Assembly (NCBI GenBank): GCA_902557145.1
Contig: CACDYZ010000011.1
Location: forward strand, 1-42,482
Reading direction: 5' to 3'
Origin: an uncultured Alphaproteobacteria bacterium
Lineage (GTDB): Bacteria; Pseudomonadota; Alphaproteobacteria; HIMB59
DNA: 42,482 nucleotides
Shown here: one piece after another, positions 1 to 8,027 of the stretch
Layout of the letters: every line of letters starts with the position of its first letter
How positions within the stretch are numbered: the first letter of the stretch is position 1
Position numbers and translations under genes: made by a program
The notes under the pieces: model-generated
The model's input: only the letters and a program-made list of their open reading frames with translations
What the model was told of the DNA's origin: nothing
Database searches by the model: none

Positions 1-278
1 GTCCTGGCATACCAACATTTTTGGAGGATAAAGAAGCAAATGAATTTATTCAAAATCTAAAAAGAAGGAATATTGATCTTCCTCCCTATTTAATTTTAAA
101 ATATAAAGGTCTTTTTGAAAACACTCTAGCAATTCCAGCTGCAAAAGAAATGATTGACTGTTTTTTGGAAGTGCTGTTAAGAATTGATTTATCAAAGTCT
201 TTAAAATTTTTATCAAGTCAACAAGAGAGTGAATTATTGAATTGGGATATTGAGATATATCGTCAATCAATAAACTAA
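1..278 (+). CDS. C-terminal part of an unrecognised protein (5' end outside window)
   Basis: The open frame runs in from the window edge (first complete codon at 3, reading PGIPTFLEDKEANEF), so the TTG at 21 is not the true start. About 91 residues are visible; they are soluble-looking, with a conserved-looking stretch FENTLAIPAAKEMIDC and a C-terminal helix-rich tail. I do not recognise the family with confidence. The stop TAA shares its last A with the ATG of the following FGGY kinase (TAATG), so it is the preceding gene of the same operon and probably acts in the same sugar or polyol pathway. A class II aldolase-type or isomerase-type enzyme would fit the context, but that is only a guess from position. 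Confidence 0.7.
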   Translation, partial: PGIPTFLEDKEANEFIQNLKRRNIDLPPYLILKYKGLFENTLAIPAAKEMIDCFLEVLLRIDLSKSLKFLSSQQESELLNWDIEIYRQSIN

Positions 279-1546
279 TGTCACTTTTTTTAGGAATTGA
301 CTTTGGAACAACTGGTGTCAGAACTTCTATCATTAATAAAAATAAAAAAGAATTAATTAATTTTTCAGTTTCTATTGATAGCCCGATAAGCAAGGGGTCA
401 TTAGTTTATCAAAACCCAAGTTTATGGTGGAGTGCATTAATCAAAAATCTTACATTTTTAAAAACTAAAATAGAATTAAATAAAATTGAAAGAATATCAA
501 TTGATGGAACATCCGGTACAATACTTATAACCAATCATCTTGGTAACCCTTTAGATAATGCATTAATGTATAATGATGCTTCAGCTGTAAAAGAGTCTAA
601 GTTAGTTGAGAGTATATCTGACAACCACCCAATTGTATCCACTCCTACTAATGCATTAGTAAGAGTATTATCATTAATCAATAAATTTAAAAAAGAAAAA
701 TATAGGATACTTCATCAAGCAGATTGGATAGCTTGTAAAATAATTAATGATTATATTTATTCAGATGAAAATAATGCTCTTAAACTAGGTTATGATTGTG
801 TCGAAAGATCTTGGCCAAAATGGTTTGATCAGATACCTATTGAAATGAATAGCTTACCAAATATAAAAATACCAGGACAGCCTATAGGCGAATTAAGAAA
901 CTCTGAACTTATTGATTTAGGTTTTAGCAACAAAACTATGGTTATAGCAGGCACTACTGATAGCATTGCAGCATTTTTAGCTACCGGAGCAAAAAATATA
1001 GGAGAGGCAGTTTCATCAATTGGCACAACTCTGGTGGTAAAAGCTATCTCAAATAAACCAATTTATAATAAGGAATTTGGGATCTACAGTCATCGTCTGG
1101 GCGAAAATTGGCTAGCTGGGGGCGCTTCCAATGTTGGAGGAAAAATTCTAAAAGAACTATTTCCAGATAGAATAGATGAATTATCGAAAGACATAGACCC
1201 AAATAATTTATTGAATTTAAATTTCTATCCTCTAGCACAAAAAGGTGAAAGGTTTCCTTTCAACGACCCTAACAAATTACCGATTTTAGAACCTCGTCCT
1301 AATTCTGAGATTAAATTTTTTCAGGCTGTACTTGAGGGTATAACTAATGTTGAAAAATTAAGCTACGAAAAGATTTTAGAGATAGGTGGCAAATATCCTA
1401 AAACTATTTTCACAATAGGAGGTGGAGGAAAAAATTTGAAGTGGAATGAAATTAGAAAAAAAATTCTAGGTGTGAAACTAAATAACCCTATATCAAATGA
1501 TGCTTCTTTTGGATCTGCTCTTTTAGCAATGGGTAATATTTTTTAA
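278..1546 (+). CDS. FGGY-family carbohydrate kinase, D-ribulokinase-like
   Basis: ATP-dependent cytosolic ketose or polyol kinase. Seen in the sequence: N-terminal actin-like ATPase phosphate loop GIDFGTTGVRTSII (about residues 5-18), then DGTSGT (about 77) and ALMYND (about 95), a second-domain GTTDSIAAFLATGA, SIGTT (about 250), and the C-terminal IGGGGKN with WNEIR. The DGTSGT...PL..ALMYND signature is characteristic of the cyanobacterial/plant D-ribulose kinase subgroup (SePSK, AtXK-1) rather than classical XylB or GlpK. At 422 aa it is shorter than the roughly 500 aa of XylB/GlpK, which also suits that subgroup. It overlaps the upstream stop (TAATG) and abuts the HAD gene directly. The likely job is to phosphorylate the ketose made by the SDR; the substrate identity is inference. 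Confidence 0.9.
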   Translation: MSLFLGIDFGTTGVRTSIINKNKKELINFSVSIDSPISKGSLVYQNPSLWWSALIKNLTFLKTKIELNKIERISIDGTSGTILITNHLGNPLDNALMYNDASAVKESKLVESISDNHPIVSTPTNALVRVLSLINKFKKEKYRILHQADWIACKIINDYIYSDENNALKLGYDCVERSWPKWFDQIPIEMNSLPNIKIPGQPIGELRNSELIDLGFSNKTMVIAGTTDSIAAFLATGAKNIGEAVSSIGTTLVVKAISNKPIYNKEFGIYSHRLGENWLAGGASNVGGKILKELFPDRIDELSKDIDPNNLLNLNFYPLAQKGERFPFNDPNKLPILEPRPNSEIKFFQAVLEGITNVEKLSYEKILEIGGKYPKTIFTIGGGGKNLKWNEIRKKILGVKLNNPISNDASFGSALLAMGNIF

Positions 1547-2395
1547 ATGGTAAAAAAATTATTATCTCTTGAAGAAATTTCAGAATATTACGATACCTAT
1601 TATTTTGATCAATGGGGAGTTGTTCATGATGGAATAAATATTTTTAATGAAGCAGAGCAAGTTTTTTCATATTTACAGTCACAAAATAAAAAAATTTATA
1701 TAATTAGCAACTCAGGAAAAAAATCTTCAGATAATACTGACCGTTTGATAAAAATGGGTGCAAAAAATATTTTAAAATCTCATTTAATTACATCAGGAGA
1801 TGTATGTTTAGAATATCTAAAATCTAAAAGGAGACCCTTTGAAAATATTGGAAATAAATATTTTGTGATTGCAACAGATTACCCCTTATTGCAAAACACA
1901 ACATTTGAAAAGACGAGTTCTTTAGAAAATACTAACTTTCTTTTACTAACCTCTACTACTGGCATAAAAAAAACTGATTTAATTGACGAAATCTATACGA
2001 AAGCTATAAAAATGAAGTTGCCCCTAGTGTGCTCAAATCCTGATATTCTTGGTATTTCTGGAGAAAATATTCATCCCTCAACAGGAGACCTTGCAGTCAA
2101 GTACAAAAAAATGGGAGGACAAGCATTTATAATTGGTAAACCAAATATTGAAATTTTTCATTATGTTCAAGGGTTGTCCAATAGCAATAAATCGAAAACT
2201 TTAATGATAGGAGACTCTCTATTTAATGATATTGCAGGCGCCAATGGCTTTGGTATAGACTCATTATTGATTACTTCTGGAATTCATAAAGAAAAATTTA
2301 TGAAAAATATACCAACGGACGATATAATTAATAATATAAAATCTGATTTTCAAATTACTGGAAAGCCAGACTATATAATGGATAGACTTAAATGA
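1547..2395 (+). CDS. HAD-superfamily class IIA hydrolase (TIGR01459-like)
   Basis: A 282-aa cytosolic HAD protein of the NagD/class IIA type. Motif I is FDQWGVVHDG (about residues 21-30), motif II lies in IYIISNSG (about 53), the C2-type cap occupies the middle, and motif IV is MIGDSLFNDIAGA (about 222-234). The DxWGVxHDG form of motif I is that of the proteobacterial TIGR01459 family. The usual second Asp (DxD) is replaced by Trp, so ordinary phosphatase chemistry cannot be assumed. It sits directly behind the kinase stop, and its last four bases overlap the next SDR start (ATGA). In this operon it may act on a phosphorylated sugar or glycerol-type compound; this is inferred from context. 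Confidence 0.88.
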   Translation: MVKKLLSLEEISEYYDTYYFDQWGVVHDGINIFNEAEQVFSYLQSQNKKIYIISNSGKKSSDNTDRLIKMGAKNILKSHLITSGDVCLEYLKSKRRPFENIGNKYFVIATDYPLLQNTTFEKTSSLENTNFLLLTSTTGIKKTDLIDEIYTKAIKMKLPLVCSNPDILGISGENIHPSTGDLAVKYKKMGGQAFIIGKPNIEIFHYVQGLSNSNKSKTLMIGDSLFNDIAGANGFGIDSLLITSGIHKEKFMKNIPTDDIINNIKSDFQITGKPDYIMDRLK

Positions 2396-3162
2396 CATTT
2401 GATTTTAGTGAATTCAAAAACAAAAAGATTATTGTCACAGGCTCAAGTACAGGTATCGGTTTTGAGACAGGTATTGAATTTTTAAACCTAGGAGCTAATG
2501 TAATTTTTCATGGTAACCAATCAATTAATGATCTTGAAGCTAGAGTAAAAACTAAATCTCAAAGTCAAAGTTTTAAAATATTCAAATCTGATTTTACAGA
2601 TTTATCTCAAGTAGATGACTTTATGAACAATGCTATAAATTATTTAGATGGTCTAGATATATTAATTAATAATGCAGGAACAATGGTAGGAAGATATCAA
2701 TTAGATACAATCAGTGAAAAAGATTTTTTAAAGATTTTTGATCTCAATGCCAAATCAGCATATTTTGCAACAAAAAGTGCGAGCACAATTTTCAAAAAAC
2801 AGAATTATGGAAATATTATTAATGTATCAACTATCAGTGCGAGAACAGGAGGCAGTGCGGGGTCGAGTGTATATGCTGCGTCTAAAGCTTTTGTTTCAGG
2901 AATTACTAGATCGCTAGTTTCAGAATTATCACCCTACAATATAAGAATAAATGCTATTTCACCTGGCACAATTGCTACAAAGTTTCATGAACAATATTCT
3001 ACACCAGAAAAATTAGAAGCAACTAGATTAAAAATACCAATGAAAAGACTTGGCACCGCAAAGGATTGTGTAGGGCCTATAATATTTTTATCTTCTGATG
3101 CAATGAGTGGTTACATAACAGGACAGATCTTAGAGATAAATGGGGGTCAGTTTATTTCATAA
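2392..3162 (+). CDS. Short-chain dehydrogenase/reductase (sugar or polyol dehydrogenase)
   Basis: Classical 256-aa SDR with a Rossmann nucleotide loop GSSTGIGFETG (about 17-27), the NNAGT motif (about 92), catalytic Ser in NVSTISA and YAASK (about 163-167), and SPGTIATKF after it. It lacks any membrane segment, so a soluble NAD(P)-dependent oxidoreductase is expected. The ATG overlaps the HAD stop, and its own stop overlaps the next ATG (TAATG), so translation is coupled through four genes. Its neighbours (kinase, phosphate-sugar dehydrogenase, RpiB) suggest oxidation of a polyol or sugar to a ketose before phosphorylation. Substrate not readable from sequence. Confidence 0.92.
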   Translation: MTFDFSEFKNKKIIVTGSSTGIGFETGIEFLNLGANVIFHGNQSINDLEARVKTKSQSQSFKIFKSDFTDLSQVDDFMNNAINYLDGLDILINNAGTMVGRYQLDTISEKDFLKIFDLNAKSAYFATKSASTIFKKQNYGNIINVSTISARTGGSAGSSVYAASKAFVSGITRSLVSELSPYNIRINAISPGTIATKFHEQYSTPEKLEATRLKIPMKRLGTAKDCVGPIIFLSSDAMSGYITGQILEINGGQFIS

Positions 3163-4169
3163 TGTCTAGAATACTATCCATAGGGGCCGGTGTTATGGGA
3201 ACTGCAATTACGATTCCTGCAGTGTCAAATGGGCATGAGGCCAAAATAGTTGGTACAAGTCTCGATGAGGAAATAATCGACTCAATAAATAAAAATTCGG
3301 TTCATCCTAAACTCAATGTTCAATTAACTAATACATCAGCACTTTTATTCAATCAAATGACACAAGAAGATATAGATAATTCTGATGTTATTGTTATAGG
3401 CATAAACTCATCAGGGATTGACTGGTTTATTGAATTAATAAAAAATTTTAAAGTTGTTAATAAGAAATTTCTTATTGTCACAAAAGGTCTTTACATGAAT
3501 GAAAAAAAAGAATTAGACATTTTTCCTAACAAAATCAAAAATGAAATTAAGCAAGATTTAAGTTTAACTGCAGTTACTGGTCCATGTAAAGCTATAGAGT
3601 TAGCAAAAAAAAACTTAACAAACATTTGTTTTGTAAATTCTGATTTAGACACTGCTATAAATTTAGCAAACATATTTAAAAATGATTATTATGTAATTAA
3701 ATCACAATCTGATTTGTTAGGTGCAGAACTTTGTGCTGCATTAAAGAATGTATATGCAATTGCAGTTGGATATTCGCAAACATACTTTTCAAAAGAAGAG
3801 AAGATTTTTAATCCTGAGTCAGCGCTTTTTTCACACTGTGTAAATGAAATGAGCCATCTTGTTACTTTAATGGGAGGTCTCCCAGAAACAGTTTTTAGCT
3901 TGTCAGGACTTGGAGATTTACATGTCACATCTGGAACTGGAAGAAATGGTCTCTTAGGTAATCTATTAGCTAAGAGTAGGACCTATGACGATATTATTAA
4001 TAAAGAATTAAAAAATGAGACAGTTGAAGGAGCACAAACAATTAAGGACTTAGAACATTTATTCAAAAAACTTGTAAAAGACCATAAGCTACCAATTTTA
4101 GAAAACTTAGTATTATGTATATGCCAAAACGAAAAACTCAATATACCTTGGAAGGATTTAAATATATAA
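3162..4169 (+). CDS. NAD(P)-dependent glycerol-3-phosphate dehydrogenase family protein (GpsA-like)
   Basis: A 335-aa GpsA-family protein. N-terminal Rossmann motif GAGVMGTA (about 8-15), then GPCKAIELAKK (usually GPSFAxE in GpsA), the catalytic-Lys region AALKNVYAIA, and the substrate-phosphate motif SGLGDLHVTSGTGRNGLLG (about 248-266). Housekeeping GpsA makes sn-glycerol-3-phosphate for phospholipids. Here the gene lies inside a sugar/polyol operon, with an altered GPCK motif, so a dedicated catabolic dehydrogenase acting on a related polyol or tetritol phosphate is a fair alternative. Its start overlaps the SDR stop and RpiB follows after 7 bases. Whether the genome has another gpsA would help decide; that is not visible here. 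Confidence 0.88.
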   Translation: MSRILSIGAGVMGTAITIPAVSNGHEAKIVGTSLDEEIIDSINKNSVHPKLNVQLTNTSALLFNQMTQEDIDNSDVIVIGINSSGIDWFIELIKNFKVVNKKFLIVTKGLYMNEKKELDIFPNKIKNEIKQDLSLTAVTGPCKAIELAKKNLTNICFVNSDLDTAINLANIFKNDYYVIKSQSDLLGAELCAALKNVYAIAVGYSQTYFSKEEKIFNPESALFSHCVNEMSHLVTLMGGLPETVFSLSGLGDLHVTSGTGRNGLLGNLLAKSRTYDDIINKELKNETVEGAQTIKDLEHLFKKLVKDHKLPILENLVLCICQNEKLNIPWKDLNI

Positions 4170-4176
4170 TTTAAAA

Positions 4177-4620
4177 ATGCTTAAAAAAATTGTTGTTGGA
4201 GCCGACCACCTAGGAAAAGAGCTTAAAGACAAAATCAAGGATCATTTAGCTTCTAAAGGAATAGAAGTCATGGATGTAGGGATTAATGATGACTCACAAG
4301 TTGATTATCCTGACGTTGGCAAGACCTTGGCTCAAAAGATACAAAATAATGAATTTGAGAGAGGGATTTTAGTTTGTGGTACTGGTGCAGGAATGGCCAT
4401 AGTTGCCAATAAGTTTTCAGGAGTAAGGGCTGTTTGTGTAAATGATGCTTATACTGCAGAAAGATCTATTGCCAGCAATAATGCACAAATTATTACCTTC
4501 GGTGCCTTAGTTACAGGAATTCCTAACGCCATCATGTATACAGATATTTGGCTTAAGAATAATTTTCAGTCAGAGAGATCTGGCAATAAAGTTGAAAAAA
4601 TTAATCAATTAGATAATTAA
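4177..4620 (+). CDS. RpiB/LacA/LacB-family sugar-phosphate isomerase
   Basis: A 147-aa aldose-ketose phosphate isomerase. The N-terminal GADHLGKELK and the catalytic-Cys loop VCGTGAGMAIVANK with following GVRAVCVND match the family. The usual acid/base stretch HNDAN of true ribose-5-phosphate isomerase reads SNNAQ here (in RSIASNNAQIITFG), so the active-site His is a Ser and the last Asn a Gln. Such variants are known in relatives that act on other ketose phosphates, for example tetrulose phosphates in erythritol/threitol pathways. It ends the plus-strand operon and its stop overlaps the convergent DeoR gene's stop by four bases. Family assignment is secure; the exact substrate is inference. 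Confidence 0.93.
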   Translation: MLKKIVVGADHLGKELKDKIKDHLASKGIEVMDVGINDDSQVDYPDVGKTLAQKIQNNEFERGILVCGTGAGMAIVANKFSGVRAVCVNDAYTAERSIASNNAQIITFGALVTGIPNAIMYTDIWLKNNFQSERSGNKVEKINQLDN

Positions 4621-5393
4621 CTTTTAATCTTAAAGTATTTAAAGTTTACTTTCCTTTTAATTAAAAAGTTTTCAAAACTTTTATCAAAGTAAGGGCCTGC
4701 AAAAAAACATTTTTCGAATTCAGATAAGTCAGCTTGTATATTCATCGCTTTTTTTCCTATTTTGGTAGTATCACAAAGGTAGTATTTCTTTTCTGCATTA
4801 ATCATCTGAATTGCTTTTGTTCTAAATACATCTTCATCATGAGTATATAGCTTCGTACCATCCAATGAAGAAGAGGACATAAATAAATAATGGCATGGTA
4901 TTTGCGAAGCAGTATTTTCTGTAGACAGTCCTAAAAAGCTTCCAGTTGGACGGTTATATCTACCACCCAATGAAATAATTTTAATTTTTGGATTACTACT
5001 AAAAATATTTATTAGTTTAATATTATTTGTTACAACTGTTGTTCCCTCAAAGTATTTTTGAAAATTTGCAAATTGTAGACAAGTAGTACTATCATCAATC
5101 CCTACAAATGTATTTGGTTGTATGATTTTGACCGCTTCTTCTGCAACTTTTATTTTGGATTGTATATTTAATTTTGCCCTAACATCATGAAAGTATTCAA
5201 GAGTAAATATTTGACTAGATGATAAAATTCCTTTTTCTTTTTTTATGACACCTCTTTTAGTAAATTCTTCTATATCCCTATAGATTGTCATGGTACTAAC
5301 TTTTAACTTTTTAGATAAAGACTTAATGTCAATCTGTCCTTCGCTGATTATGTCCTCAATAATTATAGAAAGTCTGTTTTCCTTTAAATCCAT
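4617..5393 (-). CDS. DeoR/GlpR-family transcriptional regulator
   Basis: A 258-aa DeoR-type repressor. The N-terminal winged helix-turn-helix (about residues 1-57) contains LSKKLKVSTMTIYRDIEEF, and the C-terminal sugar-phosphate sensor domain has VGIDDSTTCLQFA, VVTNNIKLI and ISLGGRYN. Members usually respond to a phosphorylated sugar intermediate, which fits the kinases around it. It is the last gene of the minus-strand permease operon (15 bases after the permease), so it is co-expressed with the transporter and probably controls the divergent region near 8030-8200. The typical DSGTT effector loop reads DDSTT here. Confidence 0.93.
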   Translation of the reverse strand: MDLKENRLSIIIEDIISEGQIDIKSLSKKLKVSTMTIYRDIEEFTKRGVIKKEKGILSSSQIFTLEYFHDVRAKLNIQSKIKVAEEAVKIIQPNTFVGIDDSTTCLQFANFQKYFEGTTVVTNNIKLINIFSSNPKIKIISLGGRYNRPTGSFLGLSTENTASQIPCHYLFMSSSSLDGTKLYTHDEDVFRTKAIQMINAEKKYYLCDTTKIGKKAMNIQADLSEFEKCFFAGPYFDKSFENFLIKRKVNFKYFKIKS

Positions 5394-5407
5394 TGAATAA
5401 GTATAAT

Positions 5408-6241
5408 TTATTCCTTAACAGTTCCTAGAGTTAACCCCCTTACAAAATGTTTTTTAACCATTAAAATCAATATAAATACCGGAATTATTGAAATAGTTGT
5501 GAAAGCGGCCATCATATCCCAACTAGGAATAGTTTTTAGTATAGATGCCTGCACGGGAATGGTTTTTATGTTCATTTGTCCAATCATTAATGCACATATA
5601 AATTCTGTCCAACTAAATATTAAGGATAAAATAAAAGTAACAACCATACCACTTTTTGCACAAGGTATAACCAACCTGTGAAGAATTTTTATTTTACTAG
5701 CGCCGTCTATATAAGCATTTTCATCAATCTGTTTTGGCACCTCATCAAAAAAACTTTTTAACAAAAGAACCGCTAGAGGTAAATTTATAAAAGTATGAAC
5801 TAATATAATTCCAATGTAAGTATCAAGAAGATTAATTCTTTCATAAACAAAATATATTGGAATAGCAATTGATACTAGCGGCATCATTCTTGCACTTAAT
5901 ATTGAAATTATTAAATATCTTTTAAATTTAAAATTTACTCTAGAAATATAATATCCAGCATAAATTCCAATTATTAATGTTAGTGAAGATGACCCTAAAC
6001 CAATAATTAAACTATCTGTTATTCTAGATGTTAAAAATAACTCACTATAGGAGGGGTCAAATTTAAAAAGGTTTGAAAATCCAAAAACTCTTTCATAAGC
6101 TGAAAAATCTATATCAAAGAAAAATAATTTAGGGGGCAGTGCAAAAAGATCTATATTATTCTTAAATGAAGATGTAATTAAAAAAAATATTGGGAAAATA
6201 AAAATTGAAAGTATGATATAGGATGAAATTTTTCTGATCAA
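5408..6241 (-). CDS. ABC sugar transporter inner-membrane permease, MalG type (copy 2)
   Basis: A 277-aa permease with six predicted membrane helices and the EAA loop NAYIDGASKIKILHRLVIP (about 177-195) that docks on the ATPase. It starts with TTG at 6241, seven bases after the preceding permease stops. It is clearly a paralogue of that neighbour: shared stretches include LPLAVLL.KSFFD, the FALPPKLF motif and the ending VRGLTLG. A MalFGK-type importer normally has one MalG-type subunit, so two in tandem is unusual. This copy is the more diverged (EN rather than EA at the start of the EAA loop). It could be an alternative partner of the MalF-type subunit, or serve another binding protein. Confidence 0.92.
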   Translation of the reverse strand: MIRKISSYIILSIFIFPIFFLITSSFKNNIDLFALPPKLFFFDIDFSAYERVFGFSNLFKFDPSYSELFLTSRITDSLIIGLGSSSLTLIIGIYAGYYISRVNFKFKRYLIISILSARMMPLVSIAIPIYFVYERINLLDTYIGIILVHTFINLPLAVLLLKSFFDEVPKQIDENAYIDGASKIKILHRLVIPCAKSGMVVTFILSLIFSWTEFICALMIGQMNIKTIPVQASILKTIPSWDMMAAFTTISIIPVFILILMVKKHFVRGLTLGTVKE

Positions 6242-6247
6242 ACTACC

Positions 6248-7159
6248 TTACTGTTTAACTGACCCTAATGTCAGTCCTCTTACTAAATGTCTTTGGACTA
6301 ATAATATAAAAATAAAAGCTGGAATAATTGCAGCAGTACCTAACGCAGCCATGTTATCCCAAGCTGTTCCAGTCGAGGTGACAAAGGATGTCGAAACAAC
6401 AGGAATTGTTTTAAGTCCTGTTTGTGTGAGCATTAAGACAAAGATAAATTCCGTCCAACTAAAAATAAAACAAAGAACTGCAGTTGCGGCTATGCCACCT
6501 ATAGCAAGAGGAACTATTAATCGCCAAAATACAAAAAATCTTGTTGCTCCATCTAATAAAGCAGCTTCATCAATATCCTTTGGAATGTCATCAAAAAAAC
6601 TTTTCATAAGTAGAACAGCTAGGGGCAAATTCATTAATGCATGAATAATTATGATACCCAAGTGCGTATCCATTAAACCGATATTTTTGTATATAAAAAA
6701 CATTGGAATTGCTACAGCTACCGGGGGCATCATTCTTGTTGATAAAATCCAACCCATAAAATGTTGTTGACCCCTAATTGGTATTCTTGACAGAGAATAT
6801 GCTGCTAAAATTGATATTAACATTGCTAAACCTGTTGAGCCTAGTGCAATAATTATACTGTCTACAAGGTTAGGCATCATATAAAAATCACCACCACCTG
6901 GTCTAACTGCTCCCATATCCTCCACATAAAGAAAACGGGATATTCCAAATACTTCCTCATAAGCAGAAAATGAAACCTCAAAGTCAAATAATTTTGGGGG
7001 TAAGGCAAAAATATCTTTATCTTTTTTTATTGAAACAGTAATCCAGAAGTAAATTGGAAAGAAGAAAATCGCCGCAATTAACCAGCCTAAAACCTGTTTA
7101 AAAACTTTATTCAATTCCTTACCATTTAACCTTTGCAAAATGAATAAATGCATTTCCAA
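6248..7159 (-). CDS. ABC sugar transporter inner-membrane permease, MalG type (copy 1)
   Basis: A MalG/UgpE-type permease with six predicted helices. The EAA loop EAALLDGATRFFVFWRLIVP is well conserved and the C-terminus ends VRGLTLGSVKQ, as is typical. The longest frame starts at 7159 and overlaps the upstream permease by 41 bases. An in-frame TTG at 7114, just beyond the upstream stop, would give the usual short cytoplasmic N-terminus (MNKVFKQVLGW), so the start is uncertain between the two. It pairs with the MalF-type subunit, the ATPase at 13324 and the binding protein at 8206. A predicted periplasmic insertion (GAVRPGGGDF) is absent from copy 2. Confidence 0.93.
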   Translation of the reverse strand: MEMHLFILQRLNGKELNKVFKQVLGWLIAAIFFFPIYFWITVSIKKDKDIFALPPKLFDFEVSFSAYEEVFGISRFLYVEDMGAVRPGGGDFYMMPNLVDSIIIALGSTGLAMLISILAAYSLSRIPIRGQQHFMGWILSTRMMPPVAVAIPMFFIYKNIGLMDTHLGIIIIHALMNLPLAVLLMKSFFDDIPKDIDEAALLDGATRFFVFWRLIVPLAIGGIAATAVLCFIFSWTEFIFVLMLTQTGLKTIPVVSTSFVTSTGTAWDNMAALGTAAIIPAFIFILLVQRHLVRGLTLGSVKQ

Positions 7160-8027
7160 CTATTAAAATTACTATAAGAGAAAACAAACTAATAGTTGCA
7201 CCATAACCCCATTGTACAAAGGTAAATCTCTGCCATGAGTATAAGCTTAGTGTGTAAGTAGCAGTGCCAGGTCCTCCTGACGTTAGCACAAATACATAAT
7301 CTACCATTCTCCATAAATCTATTCCTCTTATTAAAACTGCTACAGCAATTACTTTGTGAAGCATGGGTAATGTTAATCTTCTAAAAACTTGAAAGGGTCT
7401 TGCCCCATCTATTACAGCTGACTCAAAAGGCTCACTTGGTAAAGATCTTAATCCAGCAACTAATATTAAAACCATAAAAGGTGTCCATTGCCAAATATCG
7501 ACAATCATTACTCCCCAAAGTGCTAGTGTTGGATCTGAAAGTATCGTGTCCTCTGGTCCGATTAAGCCAATTGACTTCAATAACCATGGTATCAAACCAT
7601 AATTAGCATCCTCCATAATTAAAAATATCATTCCAGCAATGGCAGGGGGTATAACTAGAGTAAGAGTTAATATGGATCTTATAATTCCAAATCCTGGATC
7701 ATCTGAGTCAATTAGTAAAGCAATTCCCATTCCTAAAACAAGTTGAATTAATAAACACATAAAAGTGTAATATAAGGAAACCTTTAAAGAACCCCAGAAA
7801 ACCCCATCTGTGAATAATCTTATCCAATTATCCCAACCAACAAAAAGAAGGGCCCTTTTTGCAGGAACAAACTCATGAAAGCTGAGATATATGTTGTAAA
7901 AAAAGGGGATAATAGCAAAGACAATTAGCATTGTGACTAAAGGTAAAAGCCAAGGAAGAGAGCTGTCAGAATTCATAAAACTTGGCAAAGAATAAGACTT
8001 TTGAGAACTCATTGTGAGACTATACAC
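7119..8027 (-). CDS. ABC sugar transporter inner-membrane permease, MalF/UgpA type
   Basis: A 302-aa permease with six predicted helices and the EAA loop ESAVIDGARPFQVFRRLTLP, followed by the typical FVLTSGGPGTAT segment of MalF/UgpA-type subunits. The longest frame begins with GTG at 8027; an ATG at 8012 (MSSQKSYSLP) is an equally good or better start, and neither has a clear Shine-Dalgarno. It is the first gene of the minus-strand operon permease-permease-permease-deoR and is divergent from the binding-protein gene. It would form the heterodimeric channel with one of the two MalG-type subunits downstream. Confidence 0.94.
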   Translation of the reverse strand: MYSLTMSSQKSYSLPSFMNSDSSLPWLLPLVTMLIVFAIIPFFYNIYLSFHEFVPAKRALLFVGWDNWIRLFTDGVFWGSLKVSLYYTFMCLLIQLVLGMGIALLIDSDDPGFGIIRSILTLTLVIPPAIAGMIFLIMEDANYGLIPWLLKSIGLIGPEDTILSDPTLALWGVMIVDIWQWTPFMVLILVAGLRSLPSEPFESAVIDGARPFQVFRRLTLPMLHKVIAVAVLIRGIDLWRMVDYVFVLTSGGPGTATYTLSLYSWQRFTFVQWGYGATISLFSLIVILIVGNAFIHFAKVKW

